From Rhizophagus clarus (lineage: Eukaryota; Glomeromycota; Glomeromycetes; Glomerales; Glomeraceae): a DNA stretch of 64,000 nucleotides. Both the position numbers and the translations under genes were made by a program. Shown piece by piece: positions 1 through 13,640 of this stretch (its first letter is position 1; each line of letters starts with the position of its first letter). The notes under the pieces were generated by a model that saw only the letters and a list, made by a program, of their open reading frames with translations, was not told where the DNA came from and ran no database searches. The stretch spans positions 1,054,001 through 1,118,000 of the forward strand of contig BLAL01000196.1 of assembly GCA_015698045.1 (NCBI GenBank). The letters run 5' to 3'.

Positions 1-40
1 TAATTTCAATCTATTGCTAAAAATTAATACTTAATAATAG

Positions 41-1332
41 GATATTCAATTTTATCGTGAAGCATCTGATGTACAATTTGATGAAACAGGAAATAGAAAA
101 AGAAAATATCGTTATGGAGATGAAGATGAACTTGGTGCTGAACAAGAAGAAAGAAGAAGACGGGCTTTATTGAACAAAGAATTTAAAGCCTTTGCGGAAA
201 AGATTGCAGAATCAGTAATTATTAATAATAATTATTTTAACACTTGTTTATTCGTTATAATACTTATTTTATTTTTTGAACAATTTTTAGAGTGAAGGTC
301 GAGTAGATGTCGACGTCCCCTTTAGAGAAATAGCCTTTCAAGGAGTTCCTTTCCGAACAAACGTATTATTACAGCCTACGACAGAATGCCTCGTTCATTT
401 GACAGACCCTCCATTTTTAGTAATTACAATAGCTGATGTTGAAATTGCTCATTTAGAACGTGTCCAGGTAACATTACGACAAAATGTTGCCAGCATCGAA
501 ATTTTCTTTAAATAATTATTTTTCATATATTACTAGTTTGGATTGAAAAACTTTGATTTAGTTTTTATTTTCAAAGACTACTCGCGACCGCCAGTCCACA
601 TTAACACAATCCCTATGAATCAGCTGGAAAATGTTAAAGATTGGCTTGAGTAAGTAAGCAAAATAGAATCTTTATTATTATCATTGTGATTGATAATTTT
701 ATTTTAAAATTATATAGCCATGTGGATTTGGTCTTCTATGAGGGACCACAAAATTTAAATTGGACACAAATTATGAGAACTATTCAAAAAGATCCAGCAG
801 ATTTTTATCGAGATGGAGGCTGGTCTTTCTTAAACATGCATGGAGAGGTAAAACTACTACTTTGTACGATATAAAAAAAGTGAGATGGTCGTTAACAGTT
901 TCTAATTCAATTAATTATCTTTTAGGGTGATGACTCAGATGTATCTACTGAAACTGCAAGTGAATATGTTCTCAGTGAAAGTGAATATAGTGAATCGAGC
1001 GTAAGTATTATTTGTATAAAGGTTAATTCTATAATTTGTTTTATCCAGAATTTAAACGTTAATTAATTTCTTTAGAGCGATGATAGTAGTGATCAAAATG
1101 AAGTTTCCGAATCATCCGGATCTTCTGAAGAGAGCGATGAGAGTGGCGAAAGTTGGGATGAGCTTGAAGAAAAAGCACGTAAAGGTAAATATTAAATATA
1201 ATTGAAATTACGTAAATATACAGTTAATAAACAAAACTTTATTTCATAGCTGATGAACGAAAAGAAGGAAATTCTAAGCGTAAAGAAACATCCGATGACA
1301 CACGCGGCAAAAATAAGAAAGTTCGTCGTTAA
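41..1332 (+). CDS. SPT16: FACT histone chaperone subunit Spt16, C-terminal part (5' cut by window edge)
   Basis: Spt16 is the large subunit of the nuclear FACT complex, which dismantles and rebuilds nucleosomes during transcription and replication. Seven exons are readable in phase: 41-214, 291-467, 537-649, 718-847, 926-1000, 1076-1184 and 1250-1332, all with GT..AG introns of about 65-80 bp. The encoded part covers the end of the middle Rtt106-like PH region ([36 protein letters not shown]). A Ser/Glu/Asp acidic tail follows, then a basic end (KNKKVRR) suited to nuclear import. This order (PH domain, acidic tail, basic tip) is the family's usual C terminus. The start and the N-terminal peptidase-like domain lie upstream of the window. 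It converges on the F-box gene. Confidence 0.93.
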
Positions 1333-1768
1333 ATAGTTTGTTATTATTATTGATGACTTTTTTGTGAAGCTTTATCTAAAAAAGAAATTAATAAAATTTG
1401 GACGTTCTGTGTGTAAAACTAAAATATAATTTAATTTTTCGACGATGATCAATAATTTAATTTATAAACGTACGTCATATAAGCATCTCAACCGCAGTAA
1501 TAAATGCAAATATCTCGTGATTTAACTTAAAACTAACGCGTTAGAATTTTATTGTCCGACCATAAAAAAAAAAAAAAATTATACTAAAAATATATACAAA
1601 AAAAAAAAAAAGAAACTTTTTTTCGGATTTGCAAAAGATAACTAATTATGAAATCTCTCGGAAAAATAAATTGTTCAAAAAAAATTAATTGTTTTAATAA
1701 AACAAATTATAATAATATCTACATACTACAAGTTATATTTTTAGATTACCAATTACCCCATTACCCGA
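1333..1768. other. Convergent 3' intergenic region
   Basis: This is the tail-to-tail gap between SPT16 (+) and the F-box/LRR gene (-). It contains A-runs of 13-15 bases near 1565-1612 and AATAAA-like hexamers on both strands, as expected for two facing polyadenylation regions. No coding signal is seen. Confidence 0.6.
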
Positions 1769-3412
1769 CTACCAATTACCGACATCATCCCAACTAACAC
1801 CGCCTAAAATTTCTTTTAAACTATCTTCATCTACAGAACTTTTCTGCCAACCGGATAAAAGACCTTCCGGTTCATTTGTAATACTTTCAATATCCTTCTC
1901 AGTTATTCCAGCAGCATCGCCCATAGTTATACAACCCAAATGACCAGATTTACGCCTTAATTGAGCCAAATATCTTAATGAATCACATGTTACAAATCTA
2001 CAACCTATTATAGTTAAACAAACCAAAGAAAAACTATTATTCGCTATAGATTCTATTGAATTATTTGTTATAGAATTCATGTAAGATAAGTCTAATAATT
2101 GCAAATTCGGACATTGTCTTGTTAATAAAGTTATTGACGCGTCAGTTATTTCAGTATCGCTCCTAATACTCCTGATCACGTCATGATCATCATCATCATC
2201 ATCAAAGGAAATGTCATCATTAATATAAGTTATAGGGAGAAGTGAAGGACTAGCGAGAGCCGAAGAATAAAGAACTTCTAAAGGTGAAGGTCTCGCTAAA
2301 TTTAAACGTTCTAAATTTTCTTTACAGGAATTTGCTATAACCCTCACGGAGGAATCAGTAATTCTACCTATTCTTGCAATATCTAACCAACATAATTTAG
2401 TACAATTTTGTACCAAAAATTCAATAGATTGTTCTGTTACTCTTGGGCAATCAGATAATCTTATCTGTCGTAATCCGGGACAACCTTTCGCTATATGTAT
2501 TACACCTTTATCAGTTATTTTACCACAATCAGCCACATTTAATGAAGTGAGATAATGACAAGATTTTGATAAATGTTTTAAACCAACATCAGTAATCTTT
2601 CTACAACCAGATAAATTGATTGATAATAAAGAGGAAGAACAAGAATTTTTTGAGATAACTTCTAAAGATGAATCAGACAAATGTTTACAACCGTTGAGAT
2701 TAATACACCTTAAACGAGGACAAGCCATAGCTATGGTTTGAATTAAAACGTCAGTTACTTTATCTACCTTATCGTAACTTGAAGAAGAAAAATCGAGTAT
2801 CTTTATATAATGACCAAATTTTTCAATGGGAAAATTTTGAGGTAAAGGACAAATTTGAGGTGATTTATAAAGGAAAGGGGTTACCAAATAATTCCATGAT
2901 TTACAAACGAATAAACAATTATAGAAATCTTTCCTATTCGGTAATTGTTCAAATATGCATAACAATAATTCTACCGGTAAATGATGTATGGTCGTTTTAA
3001 TCATAAAATATTTTGATTTATTCATAATTGATATACCGGGCGAGTTACGTTTTGTAGATAATTTTGTTGTTGAAGAAATTATTGAATTAATTCTCATCGA
3101 TTTACGTCGTTGTTCTTCTGTAAGTCTTCTAACGTTACCACCGGTATTACAAGAGGAATTATTATGAAATTGTGGCCTTCTTCTCTTTTTTCCATGACGA
3201 ACCGATGATGAATAACCATTGTTATTTAATAAAGAATTAAAAGAAGTGTAAGAAGACGTTTCTTTATTATTGGCGTTATTTGATGATTTTGATTCCGTTA
3301 ATAAAAAATCTATAAAATCTAGTATTGGTCTGCAGAAGAAGAGTATAGGGGAACACCATAATCTTATTACGTTATAAATCAAATTAAAAATCATTTCTTT
3401 AAAGTTGTGCAT
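1769..3412 (-). CDS. F-box / leucine-rich repeat protein, Grr1/Amn1-type
   Basis: The predicted protein has 547 residues in one uninterrupted exon ending in TAG. Residues 1-38 are hydrophobic and aromatic, followed by a Ser/Asn-rich basic linker to about 135. An F-box spans about 142-188 (HHLPVELLLCIFEQLP...VCKSW). At least eight cysteine-containing LRRs follow from about 210 to 505, with the 'L..LnLsgC..iTD.gl' pattern. They are interrupted near 415 by an Asp-rich insert. Such proteins usually act as SCF ubiquitin-ligase substrate receptors, with Skp1 binding through the F-box and substrate through the LRR solenoid. The hydrophobic N terminus is unusual and could anchor it to a membrane (inference). 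The overall order resembles fungal Grr1/Pof2, but no orthology is claimed. Confidence 0.88.
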   Translation of the reverse strand: MHNFKEMIFNLIYNVIRLWCSPILFFCRPILDFIDFLLTESKSSNNANNKETSSYTSFNSLLNNNGYSSSVRHGKKRRRPQFHNNSSCNTGGNVRRLTEEQRRKSMRINSIISSTTKLSTKRNSPGISIMNKSKYFMIKTTIHHLPVELLLCIFEQLPNRKDFYNCLFVCKSWNYLVTPFLYKSPQICPLPQNFPIEKFGHYIKILDFSSSSYDKVDKVTDVLIQTIAMACPRLRCINLNGCKHLSDSSLEVISKNSCSSSLLSINLSGCRKITDVGLKHLSKSCHYLTSLNVADCGKITDKGVIHIAKGCPGLRQIRLSDCPRVTEQSIEFLVQNCTKLCWLDIARIGRITDSSVRVIANSCKENLERLNLARPSPLEVLYSSALASPSLLPITYINDDISFDDDDDDHDVIRSIRSDTEITDASITLLTRQCPNLQLLDLSYMNSITNNSIESIANNSFSLVCLTIIGCRFVTCDSLRYLAQLRRKSGHLGCITMGDAAGITEKDIESITNEPEGLLSGWQKSSVDEDSLKEILGGVSWDDVGNW

Positions 3413-3736
3413 TGTTGTTTTTTTGGAGAGGTGTCGTTTTATTTTTTTTTAAGAAAAAGTAATAATTATTTGATAGAAATCCTTTTTGGTTTTTTTTTAT
3501 GTAAAAAGAAATTTTTTTTTTAAAGGTGATAAAAATAAAAATAATAATAATAAAATAAAAAATAAAAAATAAGAAGCGTACGTTTATATATTTTTTTGGG
3601 GGGATTTTTTTTTATATTTTTTAAAATTTTTTTTATAAAAAAAAAAAATTTTTTTTTTTTTTTTTTTTTAGTTGTCAAACGGTAAATAACCACGAAAAAG
3701 ATAAAAAAAATAAACGACGAACAACTATATATAAAG

Positions 3737-3771
<35 letters not shown>

Positions 3772-4620
3772 TATTTTTTTTTTTCGAGTTTTTTTTTAAA
3801 GATTATGAATGGATGATTATACAACTTGTACAACCGTTATATCAAAAGTATACAATATATATACAATTTTTTTAATGATTTGCAAGTATAAAAACTTGAT
3901 TATTTAGATCATTTGGGACATAATATAAAAAAAAAATCTTTTTTATTTAATGTGTGATTTTTTTTTTTTTATACAATATAATGCATTTATTTTTCGTATA
4001 TAATAATAATAATTTATTTATGTATTAGATAGTATAACAAATATAGGTAGTAATACTTTTGGGACTGGAAAAAAAAAAATTTATGGTAAGGCGTTTTTGT
4101 TTATAAGATCAGATTGGTGCATCAGAACATAGGAGAAAATTGGAATAGTTCAACTTTTTATTACGGTACATTATATACAAACTATATATATATAATACAT
4201 ATATATGTACTATTTTTTTTTTTAAAAAAAAAGAAATATAGAAATAAAAAAAAAATTATTTAGGAAATTTTCACTTTTATTTATTTTTTTTTTTATTTTA
4301 TTTTTTTTTTTTCTTGCTGCTTGCTGACAGTTACATGTTTCGTGTGGTAATTGTTGTGTAAAAAGCAATAAACCGTATCAATAAATTCCGAGTTTTTGAA
4401 TAAAAAAAAAAAAATGGAAAAAAAAAAAATTATATAATAGGATTAGCCAGGGACTATCAAAAAGAGTTACAAAAAAAGACATTTGGTAATTTACATTTTT
4501 TTAAAAAAACTTTTTTTTTTTATTTATTTATTTTTATTATTTTTATTATTATTATTATTATTATTATTTTATCATCACCATTATATAAAAAAAAAAAAAA
4601 TAAAAATAAACTTGAATAAA

Positions 4621-4656
<36 letters not shown>

Positions 4657-4930
4657 CTAAAAACAAAAGCTTTTTTCTTTTTTTTTATGAAACATGAAAC
4701 ATGAAACTAAAAAAAAAAAAAAAATTGGATTTTAACTGTATAAGATTATAATGATGAAATTTATTTATCGGGCCGATTATTCAGAGGATATTGATTTTCT
4801 AATAGTGTTCTAGTGTGATATATCTCTTTGAGAAAGAGAATAAAAATAAACAAATTTATTATTATATACATGTATATATACATGTGTATTAGAAATAACA
4901 ATATCATCATGTAATTAGAATAATAAACAA

Positions 4931-4970
<40 letters not shown>

Positions 4971-6879
4971 AAAAAATTTTTTTTTTTTTTAAAAAAAAAA
5001 AAAAATATCATTATAACGGCGTAAATCGTTTTTTTTATTTATTTATTTATTTATCGTCTGACAAAAAAAAAAAAAAAAAAAAAAAATTTATTAAAACTAA
5101 GAATATCTATTCCATCAAAAATCTGTTTAATAACAAATAAATAATTTTTTTTTTTTTTTTTTTTTTTCTTAAAACTTAATTTTACGAATTTTTAATTTCT
5201 TAATTTAAAAAAAAATTCTTTGAAAAAATAAAAACCCCTTCGAAAAAATAAAAGGAGAGATGATGAACCCGATTATTTTTTTTTTCGTAAATTCATATGA
5301 AAAAAAAAAAAAAACACTTTTACAAACAAAAAGATAACAATGGATAAATTAATCTCATAATTTATAATTATATTTATTTTTGACATGTGTTAAAAACAAA
5401 TTTAAATGTACAAGAGAGAAAGAAGAAAAAAAAGGAAAATTTCTTTATCATAAACAAATCAGCAAAAGAAGAAGAAGAAAAAAAAACGGTTCGAAAAAGA
5501 CTTAAAAAGTGTTTATTGAAGATCGATTTAAAATCGAAAACCAAATCAAAAAAAAAAAATAAAATAAAATAAAATAAAAACATTCATCATCAAAATATCA
5601 AATGTTAAATGCTTCTTATAATTATGTATTTGGTGAATTAAAAAAATAAAAAAGTGGTTGACAAGTATTTATAGGGATGTAAATAATGATGCAATTTTCC
5701 GTGTTATTTTACCACGAAGGTAATGTAATGTATTAAATATATTTAATACAACATTAGAGTAACGATTCAATATGCATACATACATATCGAGAATCGAAAT
5801 GAACGCGAAATCACGAATTACAGCATATCAATGCATATCTCGCGAGTGAACTTTTTAAAGTTTACGTTTGTCACACAGCATATAAACTTATTTTAAGTGA
5901 TTATTAAATTACGTATTTGATATGCACGATGCAACCTAACATAGCAAATGACCTACCTGTGTGAAAATTTGAATAGGAAAAAGAAAAGAGGTGGAGTACA
6001 TACAGGAATTTACAGTATGTTTTTTATGTATCCGCCCAAGAAATCATTCTATTATATATAGTTAAATTAAAAAGTAAGATGAAGTAAGATCGGATAACAA
6101 CGTGAGATAGAGAGGGAAATCTAAGTTTACAGACAAACAGCATCATATATTAAATATTTGTCAATCTTATTAAAAAAAAAAAAAAAAAAAAATATATAAC
6201 CTAGAAATAAATTTTCTTTAGTAAAATATAAAAGGAATATTGAAAATTTTTAAGAGATATCTAAATAATTAGGTAATTATTTATATTTATTATCAATCTA
6301 ATCCATAATAAGAAATATCTTTTAATACTTTTTTATGCTTTTTTTTTTAAAAAAAAATAAAGTTTTATGACCTGGGAAATACGTAGATATGCTGCAAGAG
6401 GTCACACGATATGCCTCATTGTGTAGCAAACTTATAACTATTGGATCGGTCACCTCTTAATGGCTATCAATTTGCCATAATCACATCAAACAAATAATGG
6501 ACTCGAGTTGTTTACGGAGTGTATCCGGAATTGTAGATGTTCATTGAACGAGAACTCTCTCCCCAATTTTTTTTTTTTTTTCTGATACAAAATATAAAGC
6601 AAAATGGAAACTCAATAGAGACACTTTTAGAAATGTGTGATTTACCAAATTTAATAATGAATAAATCGCCAAAATTCGTTAACATGATCTTCTGGTGATG
6701 CCAAATATGATGATCGATACTAAACAGAGTGTAGAATAGTGAATGATATCATATATGATCGTGATAATAGCTAACAAGGGTCCTTCCGATACAGGGTTTA
6801 TTATGTAATTAGAGAAACGACTAGAATACTGTGTGATTCCATTTTCTTTAAAGTGAATTTTTTGTTTAATGTTGGTTTT
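3413..6879. other. Gene-free, homopolymer-rich upstream region
   Basis: Poly-A and poly-T runs of 10-40 bases dominate (for example 4934-4969 and 4624-4652), with TTA/ATT and TTTA microsatellites near 4540-4570 and 5038-5056. The few open frames here are low-complexity Lys/Phe strings and are not credible genes. A palindrome sits at about 5726-5757 around TTAAATATATTTAA. From 5700 to 6560 the sequence is of ordinary complexity, but I see no coding signal or RNA gene. Confidence 0.55.
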
Positions 6880-7085
6880 AAAATTAGTCAAAGTTAGTTG
6901 AAATTAGTTAAAGTTAGTTGAAGTTAGTTGAAAGTTAATTGAAGTTAGTTAAAAGTTAGTTGAAGTTAGTTATTATTTAAGGTTAGTTTAAAGTTGGTTA
7001 ATATTTAAACTTAGTTAATGTTTTTAATTGATAATTATTCTTCCAAATTATTCTTCCAAATATTATTCTTCCAAATTATTCTTGT
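6880..7085. repeat. Short tandem repeats (AGTTAGTTGA-type, then ATTCTTCCAA-type)
   Basis: From about 6885 to 7005 a roughly 10-bp motif, AGTTAGTTGA with variants, is repeated imperfectly about a dozen times. Directly after it, 7036-7082 holds four copies of a roughly 13-bp TTATTCTTCCAAA motif. Both are simple slippage-type arrays. Confidence 0.75.
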
Positions 7086-10000
7086 GTAATAAATTCTTTT
7101 TGGTCTAAATTCATTGTAATTTAAAATTCTTTTGTGATTCTTTTATGAAACATAAAGAATGACCTCCTTAAAAATTCTGGTTTTAGAACATTTTTCAGGT
7201 TAAAGAATGATGTATTTTAATCGATAAACGATTAATTTCGTTTAGTGACATTGAATATTAACGTATATTGGATATCGGGAATATTGGATATTTGGTATTG
7301 GATGAAATGTATATTTTATATATTAATATGTATTGTTTTTTTTTGATGTACAAATATAAATAATAATATGTATACTTAATTGGTTAACTTGTGACAATCT
7401 TGAGAAAATAATTTTTTTCGACTTAGAATTGACAATATCTGCGTATTGCATAAATCAGGTATCATAATGAATGGCATCATTATTTAATATGTTATTAAGC
7501 AACAAATCTTTTTCGGGTCCTTTATTTTCCTTTAATGTTTAGATTTTTTAATTATGGGAAAATTTTTGAAATAACTCTCAAGAAAATTCAGGTAAGGATT
7601 TTTAATCGTATAATAAAATAATTGATTTCTCGTGAGATTCAGCGAAAAAAAACCTAGTAATAAATAGTAATTCGCTTGTTTCCTTTTAAAAAAAAAAAAT
7701 AAAAATAATAAACAATATATTTTAAGAGTTTCACCACTAATAAAGGACCGTAAAATCCGGATAATGTTCAAGTAAACAAATAATTTTTTTTTCTTTTGAA
7801 CAAAGTAAATGGGAAATAATCAAATATTTTAACGGGCAATTTTAGCAAAAGAAAAAAGAAAATTATAAAAAGATTTAAGGAATTTCTTACTTTCCGGTTA
7901 GACAATTTTCCAGATAATCTATTTAACCAAACATATCTATCATATTGACTACACCAAATGACTTTGTTTTTTTTTCATGATAACGCTTGGTCCGAGCGAT
8001 ATGATAACGATTATTTCTATATTAAGTAATGTTTTCATTTTTATATGAAAATTTCATTGTAAAAAAGGTGATGTTTTGATCAGATGTTCAGAGCTGTCAA
8101 TTTTTTTTTTTGTTTAAAAAGCCACTTTTCAATGCCAAGTTTTAAAACGAGATTAACTTTATACTAATATTTACTTGGTAATGAATTTTACCCTGGAAAA
8201 AAAAATATCTTATCTTCAAAGCCACTGCCACTCTATAACATAAATGAGGCTTAATTTCTTTTTTTTTTTTTTTTTTGTCGTTACACCTTTACATCTTAGA
8301 ATTTTGAAGACTTCTTACAAAAGAACTTTTTTTTTTTACCATGGCACTGTGTAAGGTATCATAAATTTACCTTGTGAGCAATGTGAACATAATTGACAGC
8401 TCAACTGCATTAAACTGCATCATGTTAATCATATCACATGATTTATTTGCTCGAAGAAATGATTTTTTTTTTTTTTTTCAAAAAAAATTAAGAAAAAAAA
8501 AAGTAATTATAAATCAAATATTTTTTGTTAAAAAAAAAAAAAAATCCTCTAATGTCCTAATAAGTAATTTTTGACCGAATTAATATTAGATATGATTATC
8601 TCTTGTTATTTCCCCACAATTCATAACAGTAATTATAATCTCGAGATTTAAATTTGTACTTAAATTAGTTAAAGATATGACAAAAAAAATTAAGCATAAA
8701 AAAAAATAATAATAATAATAATAAATAAATCCTTTTAATTTACGGATATTTTTAAATTTAGAATTACTCTTAAAAAATTTGTGGGGGGAAAAAATAAATT
8801 ATATATATGTATATATATATAAATATAAATATATAATTATATTATTTATAGTTCTGATTTATTAAAACAACTGTATTCTGTTGTAAATTGATGAAAAATG
8901 ACGAAGAATGATTTGTACTTGCTTATGTGAGTAGATCTCATTTTTTGTTTTTCAAAAAAATACTTTTCTATAAGATAACGCACGGACAAATTCTTTACAT
9001 GCTAAACTTCTTTTAGATACTCAATATTAAAAATTTCAGGTTTGACATATGAATTCCCGCTTACCCACGTGAAAAAAATATATTACATATGATCCGTGTT
9101 ATTATTGTTTGGTTGTACCGCAGTATCCAAACCATTCAAACCCTAAAAAAAATATTTCAATAAAAAGGATGAGAAACGCAATTTTTTGGGCCTGAATTAA
9201 ATTTAGTTTAGTAAATGAAATTTAAATAAAATGAGTCTTTCTCTTTTGGTTGATTAGAATGATTATTACTCTTTAATGGTTTAAACTATATAAAGTGAAA
9301 AAAATTTGGTTGGTCAACTCCGTTGTGATATGTGATTAAACTTAATTCTAAACTCGGAAATTGGAACAAATGATAATCCCGAACTTCTCTATTTATTAAT
9401 TTATTATTACTAAGTTATTTATTTGCTGCAACTGTTTGTCTTACAAAATGAATGAATTACATTTATCAGTTGCCAACAATTAAGTTGCATTAAACATTAC
9501 AATCTGTTTTTACCACGCGAAATAAATTTTTTATTTTATCTCTAAATCTTTTGTGATTCGGTTGTGCAAAAAAAAAAAAAAAAACTATTCTTATACATAT
9601 TTTATTCGAGAAAAAGATGATCTTATTTTAATTTGTGAAATGTTTTCCTATCAAAAAAAAGTCATGGGAATAAACTATTACAAAATATAAATATAATATA
9701 TTTCTCGTCTTTTTTACCGCTTCAATGAAATTTTAGCCGGTATTCCTTCGGAATTTCTCCGCGTTCTTGATAATATACCGTGACAAAATAATAATAATAA
9801 TAATAAAAAATAAAAAATAAAAATAAAAAAAATAATAATAATAATAATAATAATAATTAATTATTACTAATAATTTTGTCTAACTTCTTTTGTTTATATT
9901 AAAAATTTACTAGTGTCAACATAAATATTTTGATGGAATGGAAAAAAAAAAAAAAAAAAATTCTGTGTAAATTAAAATATTCGGCATATTTTATTTTATA

Positions 10001-10167
10001 TTTACTCGGACCCGGTTTGGTCCGTCGGAAATTCTGCGGTTGTACTGATCTTTGATTGATAATTCAAAAAAAAAAAATCTCGTAATTTCAAGAATAATGT
10101 CAAAAAAGGCCTTTGCTTGGCAAAACAATACGCAATTGTTAAAACCCTTTATTATGTTTTTTTTTTC
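7086..10167. other. Gene-free AT-rich interval
   Basis: No gene is recognised on either strand. It contains poly-T/poly-A runs, AAT/ATA microsatellites (8705-8724, 9788-9857), and an AT dinucleotide block at 8798-8850. Confidence 0.5.
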
Positions 10168-10171
10168 CTTG

Positions 10172-10360
10172 TCAAAAATGTCACAACAAAGTAATCAGGT
10201 CACTTATATAAAATTTCACATTAAGTTAATCATTCGATAGATTTTCTGATATATCTCAATCTTTTTTTCAAAAATGTCACAACAAAGTAATCAGATCATT
10301 CATATATAAAATTTCACGCTAAGATAATGTTAGATTATTCGATAGATTTTCTGATATATC
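10172..10360. repeat. Two-copy tandem duplication, about 90 bp
   Basis: The segments 10172-10256 and 10269-10360 are near-identical. Both begin CAAAAATGTCACAACAAAG and both end GATAGATTTTCTGATATATC. The second copy has small insertions, such as an extra GTTAGAT. It is non-coding. Confidence 0.85.
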
Positions 10361-13204
10361 TTGTTCTTTACATATTTGTTTTAGCATATTTTTTAAAATT
10401 TTACGAATGTGCGAATGTGAAAAAAAAAATTCCTGTATTAGAAATCTACTTCTATTCCAAAAAAGGTGCTCATATTCCCAACTTATTTTTATATAAATTT
10501 TAAGATAATATAATGTGATTATTTTAAAATGATGCCTTAATTCGAGATAAATTTATCCTTTAAAAAAAGATGTTCTATTTCTAAATCAATAATATGATAT
10601 AATTCAGTGTAAATGCTATAAGCTAAATTTATTATGTGAGAAAATGATGTTTGGTGATGGTAAGGTACGGACGGTAACAATCTTTAGGATGATTGGATCG
10701 GTTCAAAAGTTTTAATTAGATTAATCGTATATATATGATTGATAATTAATTAATAAACCTATGAATTGCAAAAAAAAAAAAAAATATTTTTATTCGTTAT
10801 TTATAGTATCTTTTTTTTTTTATCATAGAAAAATAATTTTAGTAATCTCATTTTATATAATTAAACTTTATTATTTTTTTTTTTTAGAAATGCCAGATTA
10901 TTTTTATAAGTTATTAAACTCTTTAAAGGTTTCAATAAATAAATGGGGGTGTATTTAATTACAAAATATACTGTACTAATATCTTTTTTTTTGATTTATA
11001 TCAATGATCTGAATTAACATAAATACTCTTTTAAATAGGTGTATAACAAATCATTTTTGACTAATAGCTACTGTAATATACTGTATTTGTATTTTTTAAA
11101 TTATACATATTATTAATTTTGAGCTGTTGTAATTAAAAGTAAAATTCAAAATTCAAAATTCAATCAAATTATTTTACTTTATATAGTAAATACATATAAA
11201 TCAAATGAATTATAGCATTATTCCTATTTTGAAAAAATTTTATTTGATATAAATATTTTTTTAAAATTATTCAGTTAAAAAAAATATATAAAATGGGATC
11301 AATTTTTCAAATATTGATTTACATAATTTTATACAAAGTTAATAATGGATTTATTTTTTAATCTATTTTTATCATGAAATAATATATCATATTTTTTATA
11401 TGTTTATATAATAAATTATTTTATATATATCTTTTATATTTTTATTATATTTAAAAAAACCTTTTTCTTTTTTCTTGCAAAAATAATCAAATTAATGCTT
11501 TAATTAATTAATATATTTAAAAAATACTATATTATTAGATCTTGTTTAATTAGTTAAATTAATTACTTTTAATAGTAATTATTTTTTATTTTGATTTGTA
11601 AATTGGTATTATTTTTTGTACTTGTATTTATAATTTTATTATTTAAATTACTACTTTTAGTTTAAATGCTTATTATATTAAAGTAATATTTAATTAATTA
11701 TTTAAAAACAAATTATTTAATTTAAATTAGTATATACTTAAATCTAAAAGTATAAATTTGCAACATATAACTGGAATTTAAGATTTTTGATAGGCAAATC
11801 TAATGTTGCTTATTAAAACTAATGAGTTTTAATATACCAAAGCTACTAAAGCTAGATTTTAACAAGCAATAAAAAATATTAAAATATTAAAATTACCAAA
11901 ATTACCAAAACAGTTTAGATATTATAATATAAGAGATAATTTATACATTGTCCCTGCAATATTATCGCCTTTCTTTTGTCACCTGTGTCACACTCCTACT
12001 TTTTTCATTTTTTCATATATATTTTAGGGACAAATTTTTTTTGTTGTAAAAAATCTATTTTTCACATCCTGTTAAATGTCACATGTTTTAATTTTAGTCG
12101 GCATTACATAATTCTACCCAGAGGTGATGTGTTACAGAGGTAACGTATAAATTTATTTATAATATAATATATTTGGTATCCCATAGAATCATGATGCCAG
12201 TTATTTTACTCATATTCGGCATGTGATGTCATTTATTGCCAGATATCATTATTGCTGATAATATGCATGCATTATAAACTATAGAAATCCAGTTTAGATG
12301 AATAATTAGAATAAAACAATTATTAGAATTAAATAATTTCCAAATTTGTCAACATTGATGTGATATTTTTATCATGATTATTAAGGCTACCAGGGATATA
12401 ACCATTATTAGGCACTTCGTTATTCAATATTACAGTCAATATTTTTAATGATTGTTGTCATGTGCCATACAGTGGCACAATAACAACCAATCATTTAACA
12501 TTGACCTCTATATTAAATACTACATACCTAATAATTATATAATATCATATAATATATATAATTTTAGTATTTTTATAGAATTCTATTTACTTATAAAATA
12601 GTTTATTAAAAGATCCTTATTAAAAATAAATGAAGTTTTATTCTTATTAAAAATTACCTGTTAAAACTAAAAGATTTTAATATATTAAAATTATTCTAAT
12701 TTTTTTTTTTTTTTTTTTTTTTTTGGTATTAAAAACATATAAATATTTATTAAATAAAAATAGGATTACAATAATTGTTTTTAATCTATATGAAATACTC
12801 TCAATAAATAAACCAATTTAAACATCTACCAAATTATTTTAATATTTTAGTATAATATATTATAGAAATAATTTATTTACCGCCCCCACGCGTTGCAAAT
12901 TTTATGTTTATCATTGCCATTTTAAGAAATTTTTTATGTTTATCGTTGTCATTTTAAGGGGGGTGCGGTGTATAAGCTGGTTGATCAACATAAACAATTT
13001 ATAAAAAAGGAAGGATGCGTTACAACGCAGGTGCGTTAAATAAATTCACTCTATATTATATATATAATATATATATTTTTTTTACTATTTTTAATATTAT
13101 TTAAAATAATCTTTTTTTTTTACAAATAATTATTATTACTTTTTTATTAACTAAAACTTTTTAAAAAAAATTATTTCTTATTTATAAATATAAATAATTT
13201 AAAA
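10361..13204. other. Gene-free, extremely AT-rich interval
   Basis: Composition is almost pure A+T from 11,000 on. A local GC-richer patch at 12,880-13,035 has C and G tracts facing each other (CCGCCCCC at 12,882 and GGGGGGTGCGG near 12,957). Between them is a roughly 30-bp direct duplication of TTTATGTTTATC-GTTGTCATTTTAAG. A small hairpin (TGTGCCA..TGGCACA) lies near 12,460-12,480. No gene is seen. Confidence 0.5.
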
Positions 13205-13640
13205 CTTATAAATTTCAAACTAAAATTTAAAATTAAAAATAAATAAATAAAAAATATGATATTTATTTTTTTTTATATATAAAAATATTTATTTATATTC
13301 TTTAACTTTTTTTTTTATAGATTTCGAATTGAAATTTGAAATTAAAAATAGGATTAAATAAAATAAAAAATATATGAAATTTATTTTTTTATATAAAAAA
13401 ACATTTTTTAATTTTTTTTATAAATTTTAAACTAAAATTTGAAAGTAATAAATAAAAAAAAAAATAAAATTTACTTTTTTTACATATAAAAATATTTTTT
13501 TGTAAATTTCAAACTAAAACTTAAAATTAAAAATATAAGCTAATATTTAATAAAAAATTTTTAGTTAAATAAATAAAAAAAATATGTAAAATGTACTTTT
13601 TTTATATATAAAAACTTTTATATAATTTCAAAAATATAAT
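13205..13640. repeat. Degenerate tandem repeat, period about 100 bp, four to five units
   Basis: Each unit contains, in order, an AAATTTCAAACTAAAATTT-like block, a poly-A/AAATAAA block, ATTTACTTTTTT, and TATATAAAAATATTT. Units start near 13,207, 13,319, 13,420 and 13,502. The divergence suggests an old array. Confidence 0.7.

Noticed and set aside
4483-4704. 73-codon open frame rich in Phe, Leu and Lys
   Set aside because: It is produced entirely by poly-T, poly-A and TTA repeats and has no protein-like composition or splice context.
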